A stretch of DNA of 64,000 nucleotides from Acidobacteriaceae bacterium (GTDB lineage Bacteria > Acidobacteriota > Terriglobia > Terriglobales > Acidobacteriaceae), in NCBI GenBank assembly GCA_003139095.1, contig PLHW01000019.1:10187-74186 (forward strand). Reading direction: 5' to 3'. The notes below the pieces were generated by a model. It made no database searches, had not been told where the DNA came from, and saw nothing but the letters and a program-made list of their open reading frames with translations. Every line of letters starts with the position of its first letter. Position 1 is the first letter of the stretch. The position numbers and the translations under genes are program-made. Below are positions 51,113-61,581 of the stretch, piece after piece.

Positions 51113-52402
51113 TCATCCTTTTACATTCGTCTTCTTGAATTCGTCAAACGCGTCCAGGTAGCGGTCTATGTCTTGCTTGGATAGGTAATATGGTGTCGAG
51201 AGGCGGAGTTTGTTTGGATCGCCGCCTCTTATGCGGATTTTCTTTTCTTTCCAGAGCCAGGTTTCTAAGTCTGCGCGCTTGATTGGGGGGACATTTACTG
51301 TCGCGATGGCGCAGCGCATGGATGGGTCGGGCGAGGTCCAGGGTTGGGCGCCGCGCTGGATCATGGTGTTCAGGATGTAGTCGCAGAGATGGCGGTGGCG
51401 GCGCTCGATGCGGTCGATGCCGATGTCGTTGGCTAGCTGGATGGAGGCGCGGAGTCCCCAGAGGGCGGGGACGTTGGAGCTGCCAATGCGCTGGAAACGC
51501 TCGGCGCGGAGTTTGGGGTCGTCCCAACCTTCGGTGGCGATGGTGTTCCAGAGGCGGTCGATGACCTCGTCGCGGACGTAGAGGAAGCCGGAACCTTTGG
51601 GGGCTTGCAGCCATTTGTGCGGGCTGGAGGAGTACATGTCGCAGCCGAGGTCGTGGAGGTTGAGGCGCATCATGCCGGGGACGTGGGCGCCGTCGACGGC
51701 GGAGAGAATTTGTTTGCCGCGAGCGAGGGCGCAGATTTCTTTGGCGGGAAGAACGACTCCGGTGACGGTGGTGATGTGGCTGAAGAAGATGACGCGGGTG
51801 CGTGGGGTGATGGCGTGGTCGAAGAGTTCGAGGACCTGCGCGGGGTTGATGACGGGCTTGGGGAGCGTGATTTTTTTGACGGCGATGCCGTAGCGCTTGG
51901 CGCGGAGATCCCAGGGATGCTCGCCGCCGGGATGCTCCTGGTCGGTGATGAGGACCTCGTCGCCGGGTTTGAGGTCGATGCCGTTGGCGATGTAGCTGTT
52001 GGCCTCGGTGGCGTTGCGGAGGATCGCGATCTCGTCGCGGTGGCAGCCGACGAAGGCGGCGAGCGGGTCGCGGAACTCGTTCCAGGCGGCGTAGCCCCAG
52101 ATGGGATAGTCTTCGGGATCGGCCTGATTCATCTTTTCGGTCGTTTCGTAGCCCTCGAAGATGGCGCGGAGAACCGGCGCGGGGCTGGAGCCGACGGTGC
52201 CGTTGTTGAGGTAAACCTCGTCGGCGGGAATGAGGAATTGCTGGCGGAGCTGGCGCCAGTAGGCGTCTTCGTCGCGGTCGTAGAGCGAGCGGTCGGGGAG
52301 ATGGGTGGGGATGGATTCGAGTTGAGCCCAGAGATTGCCGCGCCAGCCGAGGGCGGCGGTGACGGCGAGCGACGAAGAGAGGAAATGACGGCGGTTTAGC
52401 AT
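51113..52402 (-). CDS. Tat-exported class V aminotransferase (isopenicillin-N-epimerase-like)
   Basis: The 429-residue product from ATG 52402 begins with a twin-arginine signal (LNRRHFLSSSLAVTAALGW). The PLP-dependent fold type I follows: DEVYLNNGTVGSSPAPVLRAIFEGYE near 60-85, ILRNATEANSYIANGI near 125, DEVLITDQEHPGGEHPW near 147, LSAVDGAHVPGMMRLNLHDLGCDMYSSSPHKWLQAPKGSGFLYV near 233-275 with the Schiff-base lysine in HKW. The family includes cysteine desulfurases and isopenicillin N epimerase; this type is usually annotated as the latter, but the substrate is unknown. Export by Tat implies the cofactor is inserted in the cytoplasm. Confidence 0.9.
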   Translation of the reverse strand: MLNRRHFLSSSLAVTAALGWRGNLWAQLESIPTHLPDRSLYDRDEDAYWRQLRQQFLIPADEVYLNNGTVGSSPAPVLRAIFEGYETTEKMNQADPEDYPIWGYAAWNEFRDPLAAFVGCHRDEIAILRNATEANSYIANGIDLKPGDEVLITDQEHPGGEHPWDLRAKRYGIAVKKITLPKPVINPAQVLELFDHAITPRTRVIFFSHITTVTGVVLPAKEICALARGKQILSAVDGAHVPGMMRLNLHDLGCDMYSSSPHKWLQAPKGSGFLYVRDEVIDRLWNTIATEGWDDPKLRAERFQRIGSSNVPALWGLRASIQLANDIGIDRIERRHRHLCDYILNTMIQRGAQPWTSPDPSMRCAIATVNVPPIKRADLETWLWKEKKIRIRGGDPNKLRLSTPYYLSKQDIDRYLDAFDEFKKTNVKG

Positions 52403-52707
52403 GGCGCCTCGTAGGAAGTTTGGGGAACGCGCACATGGTAACACGCTGGCTAGGAGCTTCGAGCTGTGAGCTGCGAGCTACGAGCTTCGAGCCAACGGCG
52501 CGGGTCGTGGATGTGCGTTCGCGGGCCGGGATTGGCGGATTCGCGGATGGTGGTCAAAATCGGAAGTAAAATCTTGTAGATGGAAATAATAATGAGTAAC
52601 GTTCGCGGGCGGGGACGCGTCCAACTAGAAGGGGAATTCCGTCTTATCCCGATTGGCCATCGGGGGTATAATCGAGGCACGAAGCAGGTTCCCTCGCGGG
52701 GTGTGAT
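52403..52707. other. Spacer with heptad array upstream of the M48 gene
   Basis: These 305 bases hold no gene. Five perfect heptads of GAGCTNN plus a partial one lie at 52454-52493. The AT-richer stretch near 52555-52600 may hold a promoter. Confidence 0.45.
52454..52493. repeat. Heptanucleotide tandem array (GAGCTNN)
   Basis: Five consecutive 7-bp units share GAGCT with two variable bases (TC, GT, GC, AC, TC), followed by GAGCC. This is the cleanest heptad array in the window. I do not see an inverted partner nearby. Confidence 0.8.
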
Positions 52708-54039
52708 ATGTCATGGCGTAAAGCGCTGATCGGCTTGAGTTTAGTGGTTTTGATGGGAGTTTTAGCGGCGGCGCAGGAGCAAAGTGCGCCGAGCGCGAAC
52801 GCGCCGTCGACCAGTACGTCTACGAAAGAGCAGGGGAGCCAGGCGCCAAGTGCTTCGACGCCGACGTCGCCGGATCCTACGGCGCCGACGCAGAGCGCGC
52901 CCGCTCCGAGCGCGCCCGCTCCGAGCACTGCTCCGCAATCAGAACCCACGCAGACCGCGCCAGCGGGCGAGTCGCCAGCGACTACGCCGACGACGGTGCC
53001 GACCGATAAGCCGGGTGCGGATGAGTCGCCGACGAACGCGGCGGGTGATTCCGCGCAGACGCCACCGCCGGTTGTGCAGGAGCCGGATCCGAACAAAGTG
53101 AAGCACGACGGCAGCATCAATGACGTGGATGCGATCGGGAACCGCAAGGTGGGCGGGCGTGGCCTGGGCGACTGGTACTCGCTGGAGACCGAGATCAAAA
53201 TCGGCAAACAGTATGCGATGCAAGTCGACAACAGCGTCAAGATGGTGACCGACCCGGTGGTGACGGAGTACGTGAACCGGATTGGACAGAACCTGGTACG
53301 GAATTCGGACGCGCAGGTGCCGTTCACCATTAAAGTGATCGACTCCGATGAGGTGAATGCATTTGCGCTGCCGGGGGGATTTTTCTACGTGAACTCGGGG
53401 TTGATTCTGGCGGCGGACGAAGAGGCGGAACTGGCGGGCGTGATGGCGCATGAGATTTCGCACGTGTGCGCACGGCACGCGATGCGGCAGATGACGCGGG
53501 CGAATTGGGCGAATATCGGGACGATTCCACTGATTTTTGTGGGCGGGGGAATTGGATATGCGGTGTATGAGGCGGCGGGGCTGGGGCTGCCGATGACGTT
53601 CATGAAGTTCCAGCGGAATTTTGAGGCGGAGGCGGACTTCCTGGGTCTGCAATACATGTATAAGACCGGGTACGACCCGCAGGCGTTTATCAGCTTCTTC
53701 GAGAAGATTCAGGCGAAAGAGAAGAAGAAGCCGGGGACGCTGGCCAAGGCATTCGCGTCGCATCCGCAGACACCGGACCGGATCGAGAAATCGCAGCAGG
53801 AGATTGCGACGATCCTGCCGGCGAAGGCGCAGTACATCGTGTCGACGTCGGAGTTCGACGAGGTGAAGGCGCGGCTGGCGATGATCGAGAACCGGCACAA
53901 GGTGAACGAGCAGAAAGACAGCACGAAGCCGACGCTGCGGCGGACATCAAACACGGATAAGTCAGGATCGGATAAGAGCGGCGACGACGACCGGCCAACG
54001 CTGAAACGGCGGCCGGACGGGGATTCGGGGCAGAATTAA
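52708..54039 (+). CDS. M48-family metalloprotease (BepA/Oma1-like), exported
   Basis: The 443-residue product has a signal peptide (SWRKALIGLSLVVLMGVLAAAQ), then about 95 residues of low-complexity Ser/Thr/Pro/Ala/Gln (24-120). The M48 core is at about 150-340: VTEYVNRIGQNLVRNSD, NAFALPGGFFYVNSGLI, EAELAGVMAHEISHVCARHAMRQM with the HExxH zinc motif near 252-256, and NFEAEADFLGLQYMY with the third ligand Glu. A basic/acidic tail follows. The family degrades misfolded envelope proteins; BepA also helps outer-membrane assembly, but the TPR domain of BepA is not present here. The ATG at 52708 fits the signal peptide. Confidence 0.92.
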   Translation: MSWRKALIGLSLVVLMGVLAAAQEQSAPSANAPSTSTSTKEQGSQAPSASTPTSPDPTAPTQSAPAPSAPAPSTAPQSEPTQTAPAGESPATTPTTVPTDKPGADESPTNAAGDSAQTPPPVVQEPDPNKVKHDGSINDVDAIGNRKVGGRGLGDWYSLETEIKIGKQYAMQVDNSVKMVTDPVVTEYVNRIGQNLVRNSDAQVPFTIKVIDSDEVNAFALPGGFFYVNSGLILAADEEAELAGVMAHEISHVCARHAMRQMTRANWANIGTIPLIFVGGGIGYAVYEAAGLGLPMTFMKFQRNFEAEADFLGLQYMYKTGYDPQAFISFFEKIQAKEKKKPGTLAKAFASHPQTPDRIEKSQQEIATILPAKAQYIVSTSEFDEVKARLAMIENRHKVNEQKDSTKPTLRRTSNTDKSGSDKSGDDDRPTLKRRPDGDSGQN

Positions 54040-54081
54040 GTAAGAAGTAAGAAGGCAGAAGTAAGAAGGCAGAAGTAAAAG
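54040..54081. repeat. Heptanucleotide tandem array after the M48 gene
   Basis: Six consecutive 7-bp units, GTAAGAA alternating with GGCAGAA, begin at the base after the M48 stop codon. The units are unrelated in sequence to the GAGCTNN array upstream of the same gene, but the period is identical. Confidence 0.85.
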
Positions 54082-54097
54082 CAAAATCAGGTTATTG

Positions 54098-54135
54098 GCC
54101 GGCGGCGCTTTTTGCGCGCTGCCGGCTTTTTGTTT
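54098..54135 (+). terminator. Rho-independent terminator of the M48 gene
   Basis: GCCGGC/GCCGGC outer and GGCGC/GCGC(G) inner stems around TTTTT are followed by TTTTTGTTT. The hairpin lies about 60 bases after the M48 stop codon and just before the convergent small secreted-protein gene. Confidence 0.85.
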
Positions 54136-54174
54136 GGCTGCGACTTGGGGGAGGCGCTTGTTGTGAACTTGTAC

Positions 54175-54513
54175 TTAGGAGCCGGCGGCTACTGTTTTTA
54201 CGGTGACGGTTGAGCCGTCGACTTCGCCGGTTACTTTGGCTTTGGCACCGGCCAGTTTGTCGAGCGTGTCGAGGGCGGATGGATCGGAAGTTTGGAGTGT
54301 GTAGACCTTGTCGCCGACAACGAGAGCGTAGTTGGAGCCGTGTTTGACGCAGGCGCGGGTGCAATCGGCCTTCGAGGCCATCTCGTGCTTTTTGCCGCAC
54401 ATGGCGTCACTGACCTCGCCGGTAAGGGTTTGGCTTTTGCCGGCGGCGAGGGCGGGCGTGCCGAGGATGAGCGGGAGCGCGAGAATTGCGGCGGCAACGC
54501 GGGGTGCTTTCAT
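54175..54513 (-). CDS. Small secreted Cys-containing protein (DUF5818-like)
   Basis: The 112-residue product has a signal peptide (PRVAAAILALPLILGTPALAAG). The small beta domain TLTGEVSDAMCGKKHEMASKADCTRACVKHGSNYALVVGDKVYTLQTSD follows, then KAKVTGEVDGSTVTVKTV. Three cysteines in DAMC...ADCTRAC with nearby His suggest a metal or heme site, but none is proven. It resembles the 30140-30514 protein in size and layout. Its start is the ATG at 54513 with GGAG upstream. Function unknown. Confidence 0.8.
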   Translation of the reverse strand: MKAPRVAAAILALPLILGTPALAAGKSQTLTGEVSDAMCGKKHEMASKADCTRACVKHGSNYALVVGDKVYTLQTSDPSALDTLDKLAGAKAKVTGEVDGSTVTVKTVAAGS

Positions 54514-54574
54514 TTTGATTCTCCTGGAAAAACTGGATACTCCATGATGCCATAAGGCGGGCGGGAAAACCCCA

Positions 54575-55936
54575 TTAGTGGGTGATGAAACGGATGGTTA
54601 CGTCGACCACTTTGTTTTTTGCGTCGAGTTGCTGGTTGACATTCGTCGAATATTGCAGGCCGCGGGGCAGGAAGCGTGGGGCTTCATCTTCAAATGTTTT
54701 GACGTAGTCGGGATTGTAGGGATCGCCTTCGCGAAGGTGCCAGGCTGCCTGCAGACGATCGCGGCTCGCGCTGTCGACGCCGAGGATCTCTAATTCACCC
54801 ATTCTGTACAGCTCACCTTCGACGATGTTGATGGTGTATTGAACGGCGCTGGCCGCGTCGTCGAGATGCGGCTCCGGCGTAATGTTGGCAGTCATATAGC
54901 CGCGCGTGTGGTAGAGGCGGGTAAGGCTTTCGACATCTTTGCCGAGGCGGATGGCGTCGGCGGGATGGCCCTGGGCAAGATGCAAGAGGGCGGCGGCCTC
55001 TTCGATTTTGATCGCAGAATTTCCCTTCCAGGTGAGGCCTGACACGGCATAGACATTGCCGGGCGTGACGGGCACGATGGCATCGACGTCAATCTCCGCC
55101 GGAGAAGCTTCATCTTTTGTTGCGGATGCTGCGGATTCTGAGGCGTTGACGACGCGGGCTTCGGAGGCAGCGAAGGAAGCTTTCAGATAGCCGCGCTCGA
55201 GGTAGAGAGGTAGGAAGTCATACTGGGCGACGGTCGCTAACTTAGAGCGGAGGTACTCGGAGTACTGGAGGGTGCGGGCGGCTTTTTCGAGAAAGGCTGC
55301 CTGGTCGGGCGAGGTGCCGGGGAACTCGAGGTTGCGGATGCGGATTCTTACGTCTTCGACGCGATACTCAATGCCGATCAAATCGCCACCCCGCTCTTTT
55401 GACTGGCGCAAGTAGTCAACGCGGCCGGGAAGATGCTTTTCGCTGAGAAGCGCCTGGAGCGCGGCATTCACCTCGTCGGGCAAATGACCGGAGGCGGGCA
55501 GCAATGAGTGTTGGAATAAGGGTACGCGCTGCTCGAGGGAGGGGAGCAGTTCGGCGTCAGTGAACCAGACGAGATTTTCGAAGTTTACCGGGAGTAGTTT
55601 GATGGCGGGATTGTCGGTGAGTTGGAACTCGACCTTCGCGCCCTGATCGGAGTAGGTGAAGGTGTAGACGACGTCGGAGAAAAGGCCGGACTGGCCGAGG
55701 CGCTGCGCGGCTTCCTGGAAGTCAGCATCGGCCGCGTCTTTGCCGAGTTGAAGACCGCTGGCGGCGAGAATTTCCTTATCGGTATAGCGCGAGGTGCCAG
55801 TCGCTTTGACAGAGATTAGAGCGTGAGGAGCGGCTGGGGATGATTTCTTCTGGGCGGGCGGGCGCTTCTGAGAGAGGACGATCGCCGAGGACGCGAAGAG
55901 GCAGAGAAACGCGGCCACGACGAGCAGCTTTTTCAT
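54575..55936 (-). CDS. Exported POTRA-domain protein without beta-barrel
   Basis: The 453-residue product has a signal peptide (KKLLVVAAFLCLFASSAIVLSQ) followed by POTRA-like repeats: ALISVKATGTSRYTDKEILAASGLQLGKDA..DFQEAAQRLGQSGLFSDVVYTF, VYAVSGLTWKGNSAIKIEEAAALLHLAQGHPADAIRLGKDVESLTRLYHTRGYMTANI, and LYRMGELEILGVDSASRDRLQAAWHLREGDPYNPDYVKTF. These match BamA/TamA-type POTRAs. The protein ends (VVDVTIRFITH) where a BamA would begin its barrel, so it may be a periplasmic assembly factor. Its ATG overlaps the stop of the LysR gene (ATGA), giving translational coupling. Confidence 0.8.
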   Translation of the reverse strand: MKKLLVVAAFLCLFASSAIVLSQKRPPAQKKSSPAAPHALISVKATGTSRYTDKEILAASGLQLGKDAADADFQEAAQRLGQSGLFSDVVYTFTYSDQGAKVEFQLTDNPAIKLLPVNFENLVWFTDAELLPSLEQRVPLFQHSLLPASGHLPDEVNAALQALLSEKHLPGRVDYLRQSKERGGDLIGIEYRVEDVRIRIRNLEFPGTSPDQAAFLEKAARTLQYSEYLRSKLATVAQYDFLPLYLERGYLKASFAASEARVVNASESAASATKDEASPAEIDVDAIVPVTPGNVYAVSGLTWKGNSAIKIEEAAALLHLAQGHPADAIRLGKDVESLTRLYHTRGYMTANITPEPHLDDAASAVQYTINIVEGELYRMGELEILGVDSASRDRLQAAWHLREGDPYNPDYVKTFEDEAPRFLPRGLQYSTNVNQQLDAKNKVVDVTIRFITH

Positions 55937-56847
55937 TTCGCACGCTTGGGCAGTGCCGGGGAGGTGAAATTGTTCTGGCTGAGGGCGATGTCCATGAAGG
56001 CGCGGGCGGCGCGGCTGAGGGATTTATCTTTGCGGAAGACGAGAGCGAGGTCGCGGCGGATTTGGACGTCGGCGAGAGTGAGCGCGACGAGGGCCTTGGC
56101 GCGAATGTCCTCCTGAATGTTGGAGCGCGCGATGAAGCCGATGCCCACGCCGGCGGCAACGAAGCGCTTGAGGAGTTCGCTGGAATCGAGTTCCATGGCG
56201 AGCTTTGGCTTGACGTGGTGGTCGTAGAAGAGCGCGTCGAGGGCGTCGCGGGTGTGACCGAGTTTGGGGAGGACGAGCGGATAGGGAGCGATGTCAGAGA
56301 CGGTGACGGATTTTTTGCCGGCGAGCGGATGACGGGGCGCGGTGATGGCGACGAGCAAATCGCGGTGAATCATCTGGGCTTCGAGGCGGTTGTCATTGAC
56401 GGGGAGCGAGACGACGCCGAAGTCGACGGCGTTTTCGAGAATCGATTCGAGGATTCGCGAATAGTCGGCGCGCTTGATGCTGACCGAGACGCTGGGATAG
56501 TCGCGCTTGAACTGGGCGAAGACCTCGGGGAGGATGTGGAGGCAGGTGCCTTCGTTGGCGCCGACGACGATTTCGCCGCGCGGGATGCGCTCGGTTTCGG
56601 CGATCTCGGTGAGGATATTTTTGCGGTGCTCGATAGTTTCTTCGGCGTACTTATAAAAGAGCTTGCCGGCGGCGGTGACGGAGACGCGGCCTCCAGAGCG
56701 GTCGAGGAGGCGGGCGCCGACCTCTTCTTCGAGGGCGCGAATTTGCGAGGAGATGGCGGGCTGCGTACGGAAGCGCTTCTCGGCGGCGCGGGAAAAGCTG
56801 GAGAGGCGCGCGACCTCCAGGAAAATTTCTAGCTGGTCAAAATCCAT
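55933..56847 (-). CDS. LysR-family transcriptional regulator
   Basis: The 304-residue product has the LysR winged helix-turn-helix (MDFDQLEIFLEVARLSSFSRAAEKRFRTQPAISSQIRALEEEVGARLLDR, residues 1-50) and a periplasmic-binding-like effector domain (RGEIVVGANEGTCLHILPEVFAQFKRDYPSVSVSI near 90-125; VVSLPVNDNRLEAQMIHRDLLVAI; FVAAGVGIGFIARSNIQEDI). The ligand is unknown; it is not recognisable as CysB or OxyR by a key motif. From ATG 56847 the length is canonical. It is the first gene of a two-gene unit with the POTRA protein, which is an unusual partner for a LysR regulator. Confidence 0.93.
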   Translation of the reverse strand: MDFDQLEIFLEVARLSSFSRAAEKRFRTQPAISSQIRALEEEVGARLLDRSGGRVSVTAAGKLFYKYAEETIEHRKNILTEIAETERIPRGEIVVGANEGTCLHILPEVFAQFKRDYPSVSVSIKRADYSRILESILENAVDFGVVSLPVNDNRLEAQMIHRDLLVAITAPRHPLAGKKSVTVSDIAPYPLVLPKLGHTRDALDALFYDHHVKPKLAMELDSSELLKRFVAAGVGIGFIARSNIQEDIRAKALVALTLADVQIRRDLALVFRKDKSLSRAARAFMDIALSQNNFTSPALPKRAK

Positions 56848-56988
56848 GGTGGATTGATCCCTCACACTATAGCGGGGTCGGGGAGAGGATTCAATGCGGC
56901 CCGGGAGCGTGCGGCACTGGAATCAGGGCCGTCAGCAGATTCTTGCTGGGGCAGGGGTTTCAATCTAGACTATTCGAGAGGGGACGCC

Positions 56989-57249
56989 ATGGGAGTCGAC
57001 GCCACACAAGAACGCCAACAGGCCCACGAACTGCTCGACATGCTGCCACAGGAAAAACTGGCAGCCGTGCGCAGCTTGCTGGAAGTGATGGTAGAGCCGC
57101 TCTCACGGTCGCTGGCTTCCGCACCCGTGGAAGAGGAAGAGGTGGCCCCCGAGACGGCCGCCGCAATTGACCGCGCCCGCGCTTCGCTGGCTCGCGGAGA
57201 GGGCATCGCGCACGACGAGATTCTGCGCGAATTCGGCCTTGGCAAGTGA
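56989..57249 (+). CDS. Antitoxin of a RelE/ParE-type toxin-antitoxin pair
   Basis: The 86-residue product from ATG 56989 is soluble and helical: QERQQAHELLDMLPQEKLAAVRSLLEVMVEPLSRSL, an acidic linker, then ETAAAIDRARASLARGEGIAHDEILREFGLGK. This form is typical of small antitoxins encoded just before RelE-like toxins. Its stop overlaps the toxin GTG start (GTGA). The upstream extension to 56854 is not supported. The toxin downstream seems damaged, so this antitoxin may be an orphan in function. Confidence 0.8.
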   Translation: MGVDATQERQQAHELLDMLPQEKLAAVRSLLEVMVEPLSRSLASAPVEEEEVAPETAAAIDRARASLARGEGIAHDEILREFGLGK

Positions 57250-57509
57250 CCGAGCCGCGGGTGGTCCAGCGGGTGGGCGTGGTGTGGTCTCCTGAAGCCC
57301 GCGCCGACCTTCGCGCCATCGCCCGCGATGCTGATTCTCCACTGTGTAGGTCGCTACCTTGGCAACCGCACCGGCGATGTGAAGAAGCTCAAGCACCGCT
57401 CACCGGGTTCCGGCTTCGCTGCGGCGACTATCGGGTGTTCTTCGATCAGCGGGACGAGCACGCCATCAACGTCACTGCTATTCGCAACCGGCGCGAAGCT
57501 TACCGCTGA
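57246..57509 (+). CDS. RelE/ParE-like toxin with two compensating frameshifts
   Basis: The open frame (GTG 57246, 87 residues) has a RelE-like N-terminus (VVWSPEARADLRAIARD) and C-terminus (LTGFRLRCGDYRVFF ... VTAIRNRREAYR). The middle (about residues 28-52) is Cys/Arg/Pro-rich and unlike the family. The same bases read one frame over (57328-57405) give MLILHCVGRYLGNRTGDVKKLKHR, the expected helix 2 and GDVKKL block. One extra base near 57328-57335 and one missing C near 57400-57406 would explain it. The toxin is therefore probably inactive, or the sequence has two errors. Confidence 0.75.
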   Translation: MTEPRVVQRVGVVWSPEARADLRAIARDADSPLCRSLPWQPHRRCEEAQAPLTGFRLRCGDYRVFFDQRDEHAINVTAIRNRREAYR

Positions 57510-57545
57510 GATTTGGAGATGCAGGCTGTGGGTCGCGGTCTTTCA

Positions 57546-57567
57546 AGGGGCGGCTGTCGCTGCCCCT
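57546..57567. terminator. Hairpin between convergent toxin and mdh genes
   Basis: AGGGGC (57546-57551) pairs with GCCCCT (57562-57567) with a 10-nt loop. It is a short hairpin in the 70-base convergent spacer; no T-run is present, so its role as terminator is tentative. Confidence 0.35.
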
Positions 57568-57579
57568 CGATGGGTTTGC

Positions 57580-58527
<948 letters not shown>

Positions 58528-58557
58528 CTAAAGCCCGCATTATTGGCGACTCTTAAC

Positions 58558-58577
58558 GGCACGGCTGAAGCCGTGCC
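58558..58577. repeat. Perfect palindrome between icd and mdh
   Basis: GGCACGGCTGAAGCCGTGCC has 9-bp arms and a 2-base centre. It lies in the 100-base spacer between icd and mdh on the same strand and could form an attenuating or processing hairpin. Sequences of this kind are common intergenic repeats in related genomes, from memory. Confidence 0.6.
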
Positions 58578-58606
58578 CTTCCCAAAACCTCACCGTAAAC
58601 AGCTCA

Positions 58607-60025
<1,419 letters not shown>

Positions 60026-60204
60026 AGGATTGCCTCCAGTAATTGTTGAGAGTGAAAAGTAATTATAAAGAATAAAGAAATGAGGGGTGGAACTCGACGG
60101 GCAAAATCACGGGGCGATGTGAGCGGCGTCACAAAGGGCGGGTGAGCGGAGCGGGGGACCGGGGACTTGATTTGCGGGGGCGGTGAGCCTCGATTTGCGG
60201 CGAA

Positions 60205-60227
60205 GGAGACGGGCAGGCCCCGTCTCC
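60205..60227. repeat. Perfect hairpin repeat related to the ku-leader palindrome
   Basis: GGAGACGGG (60205-60213) pairs with CCCGTCTCC (60219-60227) around a 5-base loop. It shares AGACG-GG-CGTCT with the palindrome at 4281-4300 and lies between icd and the cyclophilin gene. Confidence 0.55.
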
Positions 60228-60258
60228 ACGCCACTTTCTCGCATTCCGTTCGAGCCGG

Positions 60259-60783
60259 CTAGCGCTCGATCTTGACGGATTTTACGGTTACCTCTTTGTT
60301 GGGGCGGTCCTGGCGGCCGCGGGGGGCCTTGGAGATTTTCTCCACCACCTCGTAGCCCTCGACGACTTCGCCGAAGATGGTGTGCTTGCCGGTGAGCCAT
60401 TCCGTGTTGGCGACGGTGATGAAAAATTGCGAACCGTTGGTGTTGGGGCCAGCGTTGGCCATAGCGAGTTTTCCGGGCTTGTCGAAACGATGCGGCGAGC
60501 CCTTCGTCTCGTCTTCAAATTGATACCCCGGGCCGCCCATGCCGGTGCCTTGCGGGTCGCCGCCCTGGATCATGAAGTCGGGAATGACGCGATGAAAAAT
60601 CGTGCCGTGATAAAGAGGGTCGCTTGATTTTTTGCGCGTGGAGGGATGGGTCCACTCGCGCTTGCCTTCGGCGAGGTCGGTAAAGTTGGCGACGGTTTTG
60701 GGCGCGTCTTTTTCAAAGAGGCGGCAGACGATGGTGCCCTCGCTGGTTTCAAAGACGGCGTAGGTTCCGGGGGTACGGGCCAT
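60259..60783 (-). CDS. Peptidyl-prolyl cis-trans isomerase, cyclophilin type, cytosolic
   Basis: Cyclophilins speed proline isomerisation in folding proteins. The 174-residue product has no signal peptide and shows the catalytic blocks FHRVIPDFMIQGGDPQGTGMGGPGYQFEDE near 62-92 (Arg, Phe, Gln), KLAMANAGPNTNGSQFFITVANTEWL near 105-130, and HTIFGEVVEGYEVVEKI near 133-149. It is adjacent to a second, exported cyclophilin on the same strand, 42 bases away. Confidence 0.96.
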   Translation of the reverse strand: MARTPGTYAVFETSEGTIVCRLFEKDAPKTVANFTDLAEGKREWTHPSTRKKSSDPLYHGTIFHRVIPDFMIQGGDPQGTGMGGPGYQFEDETKGSPHRFDKPGKLAMANAGPNTNGSQFFITVANTEWLTGKHTIFGEVVEGYEVVEKISKAPRGRQDRPNKEVTVKSVKIER

Positions 60784-60825
60784 GTAGAGTTCTCCAATCG
60801 ATCGAGTCGATATGACGAGTTTTAG

Positions 60826-61476
60826 TTATGACGGCTTTTTGGTGTTGGGTGCTGCCTTGGCGGGCGCTTCCTTCGATGCGGCGCCGGCGGTGTGAATTTC
60901 GATGTGCGTGATTTTGACGGGGTGAACCGGAGTCTCGCCGCTGGTGGGCATGCGGGCGATTTTTTTGACGAGTTCGACGGCGGCGTCATCGCACTGGCCG
61001 AAGATGGTGTAGCCGCCGTTGAGGCTGGGATAGGGAACCTCGGTGATGAAGAACTGCGAGCCGTTGGTGTCGGGCCCGGCGTTGGCGTAGGCGAGGCGGC
61101 CGGGACGGTCGAAGGCGACGGTGGGCGTCGTCTCATTCTTGAATTTGTAGCCGGGATCGCCCATGCCGTTGCCCTGGGGATCGCCGCCCTGAATCATGAA
61201 TTCGGGAATCACGCGATGAAAGATGGTGCCATCGTAAAGCGGGACGCCGTGCTTTTTGACGTGGCCGATCGGGCTGGTCCAATCCTTGGTGCCTTTGGCG
61301 AGTTGGATGAAGTTGTCGACGCCGATGGGCGCGACTTTGGGAAAGAGCGTGCAGTGAAGATCGCCGGCGGTGGTGTGGATGATGGCGACGGGATCGGTGG
61401 AGGCGGCAGGTTTGGCCTGTGCAGCGAGCAAGGATGCAGAACAGATCAAGGCGAGAGTACAGAAAAAGGTCTTCAT
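60826..61476 (-). CDS. Peptidyl-prolyl cis-trans isomerase, cyclophilin type, exported
   Basis: The 216-residue product from ATG 61476 has a signal peptide (KTFFCTLALICSASLLAAQ), so it probably works in the periplasm. Catalytic blocks are FHRVIPEFMIQGGDPQGNGMGDPGYKFKNE and RLAYANAGPDTNGSQFFITEVPYPSLNGGYTIFGQ. It ends in an Ala/Lys/Pro-rich tail. The upstream extension to 61566 lacks a signal peptide and is rejected. It is a paralogue of the cytosolic cyclophilin downstream, suggesting local duplication. Confidence 0.95.
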   Translation of the reverse strand: MKTFFCTLALICSASLLAAQAKPAASTDPVAIIHTTAGDLHCTLFPKVAPIGVDNFIQLAKGTKDWTSPIGHVKKHGVPLYDGTIFHRVIPEFMIQGGDPQGNGMGDPGYKFKNETTPTVAFDRPGRLAYANAGPDTNGSQFFITEVPYPSLNGGYTIFGQCDDAAVELVKKIARMPTSGETPVHPVKITHIEIHTAGAASKEAPAKAAPNTKKPS

Positions 61477-61581
61477 AAGCGCTCCATTTTGCGTAATAGC
61501 AATTTCGATTGTACGACATGAGGCGGTTCGATAAAATGCGCGCCCCGGGTCAGGCAGCGGTAGCAATTTCTTGCGTTGAGT

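Noticed and set aside
51144-52436. Arg/Pro-rich frame of 430 codons overlapping the aminotransferase on the same strand
   Set aside because: Alternative-frame shadow; no domain, and the aminotransferase has the PLP motifs.
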